DNA of 64,000 nucleotides, from assembly GCA_027257055.1 (NCBI GenBank), contig JAPVLO010000045.1:2017501-2081500 (forward strand), written 5' to 3'. Under the pieces are notes generated by a model. It was not told where the DNA came from. It did not search any database and saw nothing but the letters and a program-made list of their open reading frames with translations. Below are positions 23,940 through 34,113 of the stretch, in pieces (within the stretch, counting starts at the first letter, position 1; the number at the start of each line of letters is the position of its first letter). This stretch comes from Cephalopachus bancanus. Lineage: Eukaryota > Chordata > Mammalia > Primates > Tarsiidae. The translations under genes were made by a program, and so were the position numbers.

Positions 23940-24850
23940 GTATGAGGGCCTTGAAGCTCTGCCTCTCCCACTAACCTGAAGAGGCTTTTCCTGTTTGTTC
24001 CCCTCATGTAGCTATGAAGTACAGTTCACTTAGTTTTATTTTATTTTTTAAAGATATTGAAGCTCCCAGTATATAAAATAATCTAGATTAAGTATAATCT
24101 TTGTTTTATTTTTAATTGCTTAATCGGAGAAATTTTGGTAATTTTTCCCCTATAACAACATCGTTCTTTTAGGACAGTGAGTGCTTTGAACATTTTTCTA
24201 GTGTGTGCCTATTTAAATATTTACTTAGAACTGTCTTGTTTTTAAGAAACTTATTTGGAAATTAATTCTGAGTGCAAATTATGTCTTTGTAATACACTTG
24301 GACAAAAGCAAGCTGGTTACCAGGTTACCTTTTAATGGGCTCATAAAATAGTGCTTGGTAATATCACTTTAATCCTGTGTTTACTGTACCTGGCAACTGT
24401 CCTTGTTGTATGCTTCAAAAGTATCTAGATAGGATGTGGTTACTAACGACCAAGGGATCACCACCATTAGGAAAATAGGATTAGAGTGAGATCAAGATAT
24501 TCTGCTTCTCATAACATGTATTTAAACATATGAGAGTCAAACTTGGCAAACTAGATGAATCTCCTTTTATGTAGATGAATGATTTTCTTTCCTGGGATAT
24601 TTTATTTATCAGAATCATAGAAGGGCTACTTAACACCCGAGGAAATGCTGTCATATTTGGTTCTGCTTCTCAGAACTTTCAGGAAAGAGGACCAGAAACA
24701 CGGCGAGAAATCAGCATGGCACCCAGCTCGGCGTGCAGGTGGACGGACAGCCGTGCAGCGCTGCTGCAGCTGTGTCTCTCTGGCAGGCATCTAGGGCTCC
24801 TCAGCTGTGCTCAGAACCCAAAAATAGATACTTTCCCTTCACTTCTTTGC
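23940..24850. other. Unique, no gene called
   Basis: Includes a small GC-richer patch at 24700-24800 inside a 161-codon plus-strand open frame (24575-25060). The frame has no domain I know. A minus-strand ORF opposite its end is discussed in the findings. Confidence 0.4.
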
Positions 24851-25159
24851 CTGACTCACCTCAGATATAATGAGACTTTCTGCTTGCAAAAGCACAGCTT
24901 TATTTTTATGCTCACAAAATCACCTGATAACATTAGGATGCCAAGGACTATAAATGCAGACTGTATGATTTCTTCTCCAATGGTCCCAACAAACGTGGCC
25001 TGTGCGCCTATCCAGTGCCACATCCTTTTCGTCTCAGTATTCTCCAAGTCTTCTTTTTAAAGAAATAGCTACGCTTCCTGAGTTCTTTTAAAAGACTTGA
25101 AGGGAGTGTCTGTATGCAAAAGCTCTTGTAAATGGTGTTGTGAGATAAAGAAAAACAAT

Positions 25160-25391
25160 TTTCATTCTTTTTCTTACAGCAGCATCTGGGGAGGTGTTTA
25201 CCAACTGTTTGTCTTTTCCTCCTGGGCACACAGCTGGGCCACATGTCCCAGCTTCCCTTAGGCACAGCTCTGGGATTGGATTTTGGCCAAAGTAATGTGG
25301 GCAGAGGTGAGGTACACCATTTCCAGGCCTGGCCAACAAAAACTGCTCAAACTTCTGGACTTTGCGCCTTGCCTGTGGGGACTGTTTTGGG
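25160..25391. repeat. Old interspersed repeat, left part
   Basis: CCTCCTGGGCACACAGCTGGGCCACATGTCCCAGC and TGGATTTTGGCCAAAGTAATGTGGGCAGA belong to an old mammalian repeat that seems to continue at 28153 (GAGCAAGAAATCAACATGTATTGTATAAGCCACTGAAGTTTGGGG). The L1/U6 unit splits it. I do not assign the family. Confidence 0.4.
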
Positions 25392-25405
25392 CTTCTAAGG
25401 CTTTA

Positions 25406-28031
25406 TTTATTTTTTATATTTTATTTTAAAGATGTGGGGTACAATTCAGGATTAGGTAAACGAGTGGACATTATACAGGTAAAGTTTGGGTCTCCCTTTG
25501 GTCCCACCTTGCCTGGTTTGAGATCAGGTACACTTTTTGATGTTATGTGCCCTTCCTGCCCTGCCCGGCAGTATCCAGCCACTGCCAATCCCTTTCTTAT
25601 AGTATGACAGTAAATGTTCAGGGTCTGCTTATGAGTGAGAACATGTGGTATTCAGTTCTTTGTTTCTGTGATAAATCACTGAGTATGATAGACTCTAAAT
25701 CCATCCAAGTTGCTGCGAAGTCCATACTTTTGTTCTTCTTTATGGCTGCATAATATTCTATTGTGTATATGTATAACATTTTTTATACAGTCCAGTTTTG
25801 GTGGGCAGCCTGTTGGTTCCATGTTTTTGCTATTGTTAATAATTCTGCAATAAACATGCATGTGCAGGTATCTTTTTTGTACAATAATCTGAGTACCTCC
25901 AGGTATATTCCCAGTAGGGGAATTGCTGGGTCATATGGAAGGTCAAGTTCTAGTTCTTTTAGAAATCAACTGTTTTCCATAGAGGTAGGACTAGTTTGCA
26001 TTCCCACCAGCAGTGTAGAAGCATTCCCCTTTCTCTGCATCTTTGCCAGCATCTGTTGTTTGTTTTATTAATGATGGCCATTCTTACTAGTATTAGGTAG
26101 TATCTCAATGTGGTTTTGATTTGCATTTCTCTGATGATTAGTGAGGCTGAGCACTTTTTCAAGTGTCTGTTGGCTGACCATATACTTTCTTCTGAGAAGT
26201 GTCTATTCTTGTCTTGCTGTTTTTTTTGTTTTTGTTTTTGTTTTTGTTTTCCGTTTGGCAGATTTGAAATCCTTGTAGATCTTGGATGTTAGGCCTTTGT
26301 CTGATATACAGTTGGCAAATATTTTTTCCCATTCTGTGACCTGTCTCTCCGGTCTCTTGATGACTTCTTTTGCTTTGCAGAAGCTTTCCAATTTAATGAG
26401 GTCCCACTTGTCTATCTTATCTATTACAGCATGGACACCTGGGGTTTTGATCAGGAATTGGTTGCCTACTCTGATTTCTGTAAGGGTGTCTCCTGTGTTT
26501 TCTAAGATTCTTATAGTTTGAGGTTTTATGTTTAGGTCTTTGATCCATTTAGAGTTGCTTTTTGTATATGGTGATAGGTAAGGGTCCTGTTTCAATCTTC
26601 TGCATGTGGTCAGCCAGCTTTCTCAGCACCATTTGCTGAATAGGTTCTCCTCTCAGCAGTAGTTGTTGGTAGAGGCTTTGTTGAGGATGAGTTGGTTGAG
26701 AAATTGAGGTTATGCTTCTGGAATCTCTATTCTGTTCCATTGGTCCATATGCCTGTTCTTGTACCAATACAAGGCTGATTTGATTATTGTAGCCTTGTAG
26801 TGCAAAGTCTGGAAGTATGATACCTCCCACCTTGTTTCTCTTGCTAAGGTTTGTTTTGGCTATCTATGGTAGTTTATGTTTCCATATGGATTTCTGTATT
26901 GTCATTTCCAGGTCTGAGAAGAATGATGTTGGTAATTTATTGGTTATTGCTTTGAATCTATAGATTGCCTTTGGTAGGATGGAAATTTAACCTGTTGATT
27001 CTTCGTATCCATGAGCATGGAATATTTTTCCATTTGTTTGTGTCTCCTTGTATTTCTTTGAGCAGAGTTTCATAGTTTTCATTGTAAAGGGCTTTCACTT
27101 CCCTGGTTAGGAAGATGCCCAGGCATTTCATTTTTTTGGTGGCTGTTATGAATGGGATTGTGCTTTGTATTTGGTTCTCTGCCTGCATGTTTTTGGTGTA
27201 TAAGAATATGACTGTTTTTTGCACATTTATTTTGTACTCCAAGAGTTTGCCAAATTCCTTTATCAGTGCAAGGAGGTTTCTGACAGATTCTCTTGGATTT
27301 TTGAGGTATAGGATCATATTGTCAGCAAAGAAGGATAACTTAACTTCTTCTTTTCCTATTTGGATACCCCTGATTGTCTTCTCTTGTCTAATTACTCTAG
27401 CTAGGATGTCCACCACAATGTTGAACAGCAGGGGTGAGAATGGGCCCCTTATCTTATTCTAGTTTTCAGGGAAAATGCTTCCAATTTCTATCCGTTTAGC
27501 AATATGTTGGTTGTGGGTTTATCATAGATAGTGCTTACTATTTTGAGGTAGGTTCCTTCTATGTCTAGGTGTTTGAGGGTTTATATCAAGAAGGATGCTG
27601 GATTTTATCAAAAGCTTTTTCTGCATCTAATGATATAATCATGTGGTTCCTGTTTTTACATCTGTTGATGTATTTAATTACATGGTCTTGCAGATGTTGA
27701 ACCAGCCCTGCATCCTGGTGATGAAGGCTACTTGGTCATGGTGGATGATATTTGAGATGTGTTGTTGGATCCAATTTGCTAGAATCTTGTTGAGTATTTT
27801 TGCATCTATTTTCATCAAGGATATTGGCCTGTAGTTCTCATTTTTTGTTGGATCTTTACCCAGTTTGGGTATTAGTGTGATGTTAGCTTCATAAGATGAT
27901 TCGGGGAGAATTCAATCTTTCTCAATTGCTTGGAATACTTTCAATAGGATTGGTAACAGCTCCTCCTTATATATTTTGTAGAATTCCGCTGGAAAGCTGT
28001 CTGCTCCAGGGCTTTTTTTGTAGGTAGTTTT
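25406..28031 (-). mobile_element. L1, 5'-truncated, fused to U6
   Basis: On the minus strand this covers an L1 from the RT fingers of ORF2 ([10 protein letters not shown] near 28000) to the 3' end (25410-25450, reverse of GTACCCCACATCTTTAAAATAAAA). Its 5' end is joined directly to a U6 snRNA copy in the same orientation. One target-site duplication encloses both: CTTCTAAGGCTTTA (25392-25405) and CTTCAAGGCTTTA (28140-28152). The L1 part and U6 therefore entered together. A CAAAAA-type expansion (26222-26250) lies within the ORF2 C-terminal part. Confidence 0.93.
25959..28030 (-). pseudogene. L1 ORF2 remnant (RT and C-terminal region)
   Basis: Pieces in several frames show RT and C-terminal ORF2p blocks. 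The RT active-site motif reads FADN (27318-27329 region) instead of FADD, so one metal-binding Asp is lost. Next come [30 protein letters not shown] and the C-terminal [23 protein letters not shown] block. The Cys motif is altered: [18 protein letters not shown] keeps the C-x3-C-x7-H-x4-C spacing. Several frameshifts separate the blocks. The endonuclease domain is absent through 5' truncation. Confidence 0.88.
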
Positions 28032-28137
28032 AAAAATATGGGATGCTTCACGAATTTGATATCATCTTTGTGTAGGGACCATGCTAATCTTCGCTGTATC
28101 ATTCCAATTTTAGTATATGTGCTGCCAAAGTGAGCAT
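28032..28137 (-). pseudogene. U6 snRNA retrocopy (5' part of a U6-L1 chimera)
   Basis: The minus strand matches U6 snRNA over essentially its full length of about 106 nt. Conserved blocks seen (as plus-strand complement) are GCTTCACGAATTTG, GGACCATGCTAATCTTC, ATTCCAATTTTAGTATATGTGCTGCC and AAGTGAGCA. It has several substitutions and a few small gaps in the 3' half. It sits exactly at the 5' end of the truncated L1, same strand, with the U6 3' U-run meeting L1 sequence. Lack of a private A-tail and the shared target-site duplication show it is not an independent U6 gene. Confidence 0.95.
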
Positions 28138-28152
28138 GTCTTCAAGGCTTTA

Positions 28153-28290
28153 AAAGGAAAGAGCTCAATAGAGTGTCTTACTGACCACTACTGAACCATA
28201 GTATGAGCAAGAAATCAACATGTATTGTATAAGCCACTGAAGTTTGGGGTGGTTTTGTTAGAGCAGTTAACCCAAGGTGACAAATTGTGT
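28153..28290. repeat. Old interspersed repeat, right part
   Basis: Probable continuation of the repeat at 25160-25391 after the L1/U6 insertion. It contains GAGCAAGAAATCAACATG and TAAGCCACTGAAGTTTGGGG. Family not assigned. Confidence 0.45.
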
Positions 28291-28299
28291 GCTCTTTAA

Positions 28300-31255
28300 T
28301 CCTTATGACATTCATGAACTCATAAAAATGGCCACTGTGAAACAAGACAGCAGTCAACAGTGATTCTAACATGCAACCTGAATGGGAGGTGGAATAAACC
28401 AGATGGCTGCACCTCTTTAGCCCAACCCTGTCCTTTTGAAATGGTGGTGGGGAGGACTAGAAGTCCATGTGACCTTCCTGCTGCTCTATATTCCAGTTGC
28501 CATGTGGACCTTGTCAAAACATTCCTGCAAATTTTGTATCTTTTAAAAACCACATATGCATTGGTAATTTTTACTTGTCATACCAAAGAGGCAACTCTAC
28601 TCATGTCCTGTTTTCCCCCTTTTTATACAGAAACATTTTCTTTAATACTGAAAGTAGATATATTTGGCCTCAAGCCCTCAGGATCATCACAGTCTTTCAG
28701 AGTCACAATATGTATTTGCAAAAATTGCATCTCCCAGGTTGTGTTCATTGGATGTGCTTAAAATTCTTTGCCTAAGCTGCAAAATAATGTCCATAAAGGA
28801 AAAAAAAAAGTGTAGATTTGGTAATGATTCAGTAATTTGCTCACAACTGCCAGAGAAACCAGGTAATGCAGGTTGAAAAACAAAATTCACTTAGATAAGG
28901 AATTTTCAGTTAGGAACATGCAGGAACATCTGCCTGCTTGTAGAGTAAGTTTTTGAAGAAGTGTTTTATTTTCTTAAGAAATATAAGAAGCACCCAAGTA
29001 CTTGCAATAATCTTTTCTGTCCCCAGATAGCCTTGGGCTATCAGGTCCCAGAAAGGAAGTAGCATTTCCCCTCAGAAAAGGGATGGCTTCAGCTTCTAGC
29101 TGTAAAGCTTTCTCTCAAGAGGAGGAAAAATTCTTATTTTTTTTCCCATTTATACTACAGCCCTAAAAATATCTCAGTCACAGTAGAGTTACTTGTTCTG
29201 TAGCACCTGCATAGGCGAATCTCCTAAGGCCTCTAAATTCAATTTTTAAAAATTGACTACAATTTTCAAAGGGTTATGGGATAGGGAAAATGGGAGATTA
29301 GAATCCAAAAGGGTCTGTGGAGGAAGCAGTGGAGATTTAACCTGCCTTCTGTGTGCACAGCTGCCCTGCTACAAATGCTTTTGCCCAGGAACATCTGCCT
29401 GGGGCCTCACCACACACCCAGGGTGCAGGCCCGGGGTTCAGTAATGCACACTGTGATGGGGGATTATCCTTGCGTGTGTTCTCCTGCAACAGTGGCTGGT
29501 TCCAAATGGAACTGTTGGTGATCGAGAAACAAAGTGGACTCCTTTCCAGGAAGCTGTAATAAGGGGATTAAGAAACTATAGAGGCGTATGAACATTTTCC
29601 ATGTTACTTAGAACTTGACCAGACTCAGCTTTAATCAAAGTTAATCAATCCATCTGAGGCAGATCAGAGAGGAGATCCAATCTGGGATGAATGCTAATGC
29701 AGTGGGGGGCACCAGGGGCCTTACTGGTAATAGGCAAGAAAGCCTTCCCCTTCAAATGTGCGAGATGCTCAACTGTGCATGGCCATATGTCTGCTGCAAT
29801 CTGTGGCCTTATGAATGGAGAACTCTCTAGACCCCAAGGCGCTATGTTGAACATGGAACAAAATTGACCGTGCCAAAGGGTAAGTGGCACTCACTGTATT
29901 TCAAAGGCAATCATAAGTATTTTTAGTAATAAATGTATTAGTAAATTTATATGTCATGAGTGTGGGTTCCTTTCTAAACTGTTTGATCAAGAATGAAGGA
30001 ATAAAGCATTTTTGAAATAAAAAAATCGATAACTATAGGGTTTTATTTTCGTTTAAGCCACAGAACATTGACATATCCAAATATTTAGCATTCTTTCCAA
30101 CGCTGACAGTTGGAGTGCCTCTATACACACCCCACTAAAATGGTCATTTAAAAAATAATGTTTCAAACTTCTCCTGAAGGAATGTCTTCAGAAACTATAG
30201 AATATTTTGTCAAATATTCAAGGGTGGGTGACCACTCTCTGTGTATGTATCATGGATTTAATTTTTTCTAATAGTCAAAAATTATAAACCTATGTTCAAT
30301 GATTAAGGTATATAATCAAAGAGTTGCATTTGGGGGTGAAAAATATATATAACTTTAAAAGTGACAAAATTGAATTTCGAGGGACTAAGTCACATCGTGG
30401 CTCAAAAAAGTGTGATCTAAAGGGAATTCTTGAAATGCTTTGGAAAATGTTAGACTAAGTGGCTAGCTTCCAAAGATGGTCTGACAGGCAAATATTTATT
30501 TGGTTGTTTACATACTGTAAAATTATTTAAAAGATAAACTTGTCAGAGTTAAAAGCGGGCTTTTCAGTGTATATTTTCAGTAAGAAAGAACTAGATAATC
30601 TTGATAGTCTCCTGTTGAGGACAGCTAGGAAAGCATAAAAAAAATTTTACAAAAATTACTTGAAGGCATTGGAAATCCAATAAGGCATGGAGAGATTACA
30701 GGGTTAAGAATTCGGAGAAGGCAGACACTCAGAAAGAATATAGCATTTGGTGCCACTTTTCCCCAGCAGCATGTACCTATTTCTGAAGAGATGGTGAGGT
30801 AGACAAGGCATTGTAAGCAATGCTCACATGATAGTCTATTGGAGAGAGGAGGACAGAAACTGGAATAGAGGAACTGCTGGTAGTGCTGGTGTTACAACTA
30901 ATGCTTTGGGCTAAAATTCCAAAGATCTCTGGAAATAAGGACTATAGGAGTAAGGGTGAACCAGAAGTAGACAACACCTCAAAAGAATTGAAGTCCATGT
31001 TTAACTCATATAAATCCTCACTTTGAAGATTGGGTAAGATAAGATTATATTGCTTGTGTACATAGCTGCCAACCAAAAGTCATCATAAGTCATCTTGAGA
31101 GGAAGACATTAACATAGGGCTAATCTGATTTCTATAATTTTTCATAACCATATTTAGCACTCAATCAAACTAATCAGGTATGTAAGCAGATCAGAAAGTT
31201 TAGGGAGGGAAGCAGAGTGTAGGAGCAAACATTCTAAACTGCAAATACTTTAGAA
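28300..31255. other. Long stretch, no gene seen
   Basis: No confident repeat or gene was recognised in about 3 kb. Short open frames (for example 28360-28761 plus, 29645-29890 minus) have no known domain. The region ends at the old L1M. Confidence 0.4.
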
Positions 31256-32339
31256 CAGCTTTGCTTGATATGTTTAAAGAACAAAAACAGGTATTATTAG
31301 GAAGTTCACCAGATATCTGAAATCTATAAAAAATGAACTAATGGAAATTAAGAGCTCAATGGAGATAACAGTGTATTAGGCACAAGTGAAGAATCAACAA
31401 GTATGCCAAAATATAGATCAGAAGAAAATATTCAAACAGAACATGGAGCAAAGAAGGAATATACAGTAAAAAAGAGAGGGTAAAAAACATAGAAGACAGT
31501 ATAAGAAGGTCTAATAGACATTAAATCAGAGTCCTAGAAAGAACACGGGGTGTTGGTGATCAATGATAAAATGACAATAGCTAATAATTTTCCCAAATTG
31601 AACCATCAAGGCATATATTTAAGAAGCACCATGAACCCCAAGAAGGATTTTAAAAAAATTGAATCTAGACAAACTGCTAAAACCCGGCAGGAAAAAAAAG
31701 GTCTTTAACACAGAAAAGATACAAAGAAAATGTAAACTATCTTCTAAAAAGAAAAATGGAAACTAGAAGAAAATACAGTAACAATTTTAAGTAAAAGAAA
31801 GCAAATCACTGCCAATAAGGAATTCTATACTCAGTGAAAATGTTATTTAAGAATAAAGGTAAAACTGAAACTCTTAAATAAGACAAATGGAGAAAATTCA
31901 TCACTTGTAGACACAAATGAAAAGAAATGTTAAAGAGTATTTTCAAGGCAGAAGGAAAGAGATCCCAGATGGAAAATTGTAGATTCACAAGGAATTAAAC
32001 AAAATACCACCACCAGCAACATTAAAAAAATGTGGGACAATCTAAATTAATGCTAACTTTAATACATAATATTAATAACATCTTATGGAGTTTAAAATAT
32101 ACAAAGAATTCAGATATACAAGAAGTTGATCAAGTTCAACTGTTCGAAGGTTTTCACATTGTAGGCAAAATCAATAATTTATACAGCAACTTGGATAAAC
32201 CTAAGGCACATACAGAAATCTCTAGGATAAACAGTCAAAGAATAAGAAACACTAGTAGAGGTAGAATACAATAAAAGCATTAAAAATACTCAATAATTTC
32301 AAAGGAAGACAGGGAAAATTTTTTAAAAGTACATAGAAC

Positions 32340-32503
32340 ATACTTACCTGACAGGAGAGATACCGTGATCACGAAGGTGGTTTTCCCAGGGTGAGGCTTA
32401 TCCATTGCACTCTGGATGTGCTGACCCCTGTGATTTCCCCAAATGTGGGAAACTCGACTGCATAATTTGTGGTAGTGGGGGACTGCGTTCGCACTCTCCC
32501 CTG
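32340..32503 (+). pseudogene. U1 snRNA retrocopy, full length
   Basis: All 164 positions of U1 are represented without visible gaps. The 5' end ATACTTACCTG (5' splice-site pairing), the loop I region GATCACGAAGG, the loop II sequence ATTGCACTC and the Sm site AATTTGTGG are intact. About eight to ten substitutions are visible, several of them C-to-T or G-to-A at CpG positions. An A-tail (32505-32520) and a target-site duplication, AAGTACATAGAACA (32327-32340) and AAGTACGTAGAACA (32521-32534), show L1-mediated retroposition. No U1 promoter (PSE) would come with an RNA copy, so it is most likely silent. Confidence 0.95.
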
Positions 32504-33451
32504 ATTTAAAAAAAAAAAAAAAGTACGTAGAACAGCCTGGACAAATAAAAAGCAGATAATTTATTTAAATCAAAATAAATGAGTGATGTCACTAACGTAC
32601 ATGGTATAAGTAATATTGAAAAGAAAATCCTAGTTAGTTAAATAAGCCAAGAAAATGAATAAAAACACATAATATTTGGAAAGGAAGAAACAATGTATAC
32701 CATAATTGTATATGTAAAAAAATTCAAAGATTCTATGAATAAATTATGGAAATGATAAGTGAGTTTAACAAGGTTGCTGAATATAAGAAAAATTTTTAAA
32801 TCAGTTGTATTTTTTGTATACTAATAAAAATCATGTGGAATCTAAAATTTAAGAAGTAATATTATTTAAAATATCATCAGAAATAGCCATTAGCTCTAAG
32901 ACAATTCTAATGAGAAATGTGAGCAATCTCTATACAGAAAACACAAAGAAGTTCTATAAATCAAGTAAAATGATATAAAACTGAGAAAACACAATAGAAA
33001 AACAGACAAGAGTTTAAACAGACCCTTCAAAAGAATATCAAAAAGGCTAATAAAAATATAAAAGTGTGTTCACCCTCATTAGTAATTAATAAAATACAAG
33101 TTAACAACTCAGTGATATGCTATTGCACATATCAGAATAGCTAAAAATACAAAGACTAAAATAACCATTGAAAATACTGAGTTCACAAGGAAATCAAGCA
33201 ACTGAAAATCTTTTTACTGTTGATCAGAATACCCAAGTTGGTACAACCACCAAAATGATTATCATTATCTTTTGAAGTTAAATATGCACTTAACTGATAA
33301 TCCAGCAATTTTTCTCCTGGTTATACACAAGGAGGAAGGCATTCATATGGGCAGCAAAGAGACATGTATATAAAGGTTTCCAGTAAAATTATTAATAACA
33401 AACCTAAAGTGAATTCAAATGTTCATGAAACATAAGATTGAAATTCATATA

Positions 33452-33460
<9 letters not shown>

Positions 33461-33502
<42 letters not shown>
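33461..33502. repeat. (TA)n microsatellite
   Basis: About 21 TA units, preceded by ATGTGTGTGT, inside the ancient L1M. Confidence 0.95.
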
Positions 33503-33507
<5 letters not shown>

Positions 33508-34113
33508 TATTTGTATGTTTGTGTGAATGCACGTGTATATATCTATTTATCAGGGTAATTTTATACAATAATTAAAATAAATTAATCACAACCATACAGA
33601 ATAAAACGAGTTCATCTTATAAACATAACATTGGAAGAAGCAATACTCTAAATGCCCATTTAAGCTGTACATTTATATAAATTTTATACACAGAACTAAG
33701 TTGCAGTGTTGGAAGTCAGGAGAGTGGGGACTTCTAGGGATTAGGGAAGCAGTCCTCAGGGAGGTACATAAAGGACTTCTGGGATTCTGACAAAGTTCTG
33801 TTCCTTGTCTTGGTTTGTACTAACTCAGATGTTTGCTTTGTGATAGTTAATTGTATAAAAACCTTTATAGATTTGTGCACTTTTGTATTTTTGTATTTTC
33901 TTTTCTTTCTTTATTTTTTATTATGATATTGTGGGATACAGTTAAGGGTTAGGGTATACAAATACGTTTCATTCAGGCACCCTTGTTGATAAGAGGCGTT
34001 TCCCGTCCCCAGACAGATATTTGCTACCGTTAATCCCATCTCCCTCCCCCCCCATAGTTTTCCACTACTGTCAGTCATTTTCTTATATTATTACATTGGA
34101 TGTTCAAGGTCCA

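Larger units (their letters stand above)
31260..33902 (+). mobile_element. Ancient L1M element, internally deleted
   Basis: This diverged L1 shows ORF1 pieces first (31290-31990), with blocks like GAATTCTATACTCAGTGAAAATG, GAGAAAATTCATCACTTG and TTTTCAAGGCAGAAGGAAAGAGATCCCAGATGG. The ORF2 C-terminal region follows (about 32990-33450; AGACCCTTCAAAAGAATATC, AATGCAAGTT-like blocks), then a 3'UTR (33690-33902; CAGGAGAGTGGGGACTTCT, TTTGTGCACTTTTGTATT). Its last 3' bases resume after L1 copy 2, at 40616-40641. Most of ORF2 is missing. It hosts the U1 copy and L1 copy 2, so it is the oldest element in the stack. Confidence 0.8.

Noticed and set aside
24575..25060. 161-codon plus-strand open frame as a host gene
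   Set aside because: No recognisable domain, no promoter or splice structure in register; possible chance frame in a GC-richer patch.
28032..28137. Functional U6 gene
   Set aside because: Several substitutions and gaps, fused to L1, and part of one insertion; no sign of a separate U6 promoter in place.
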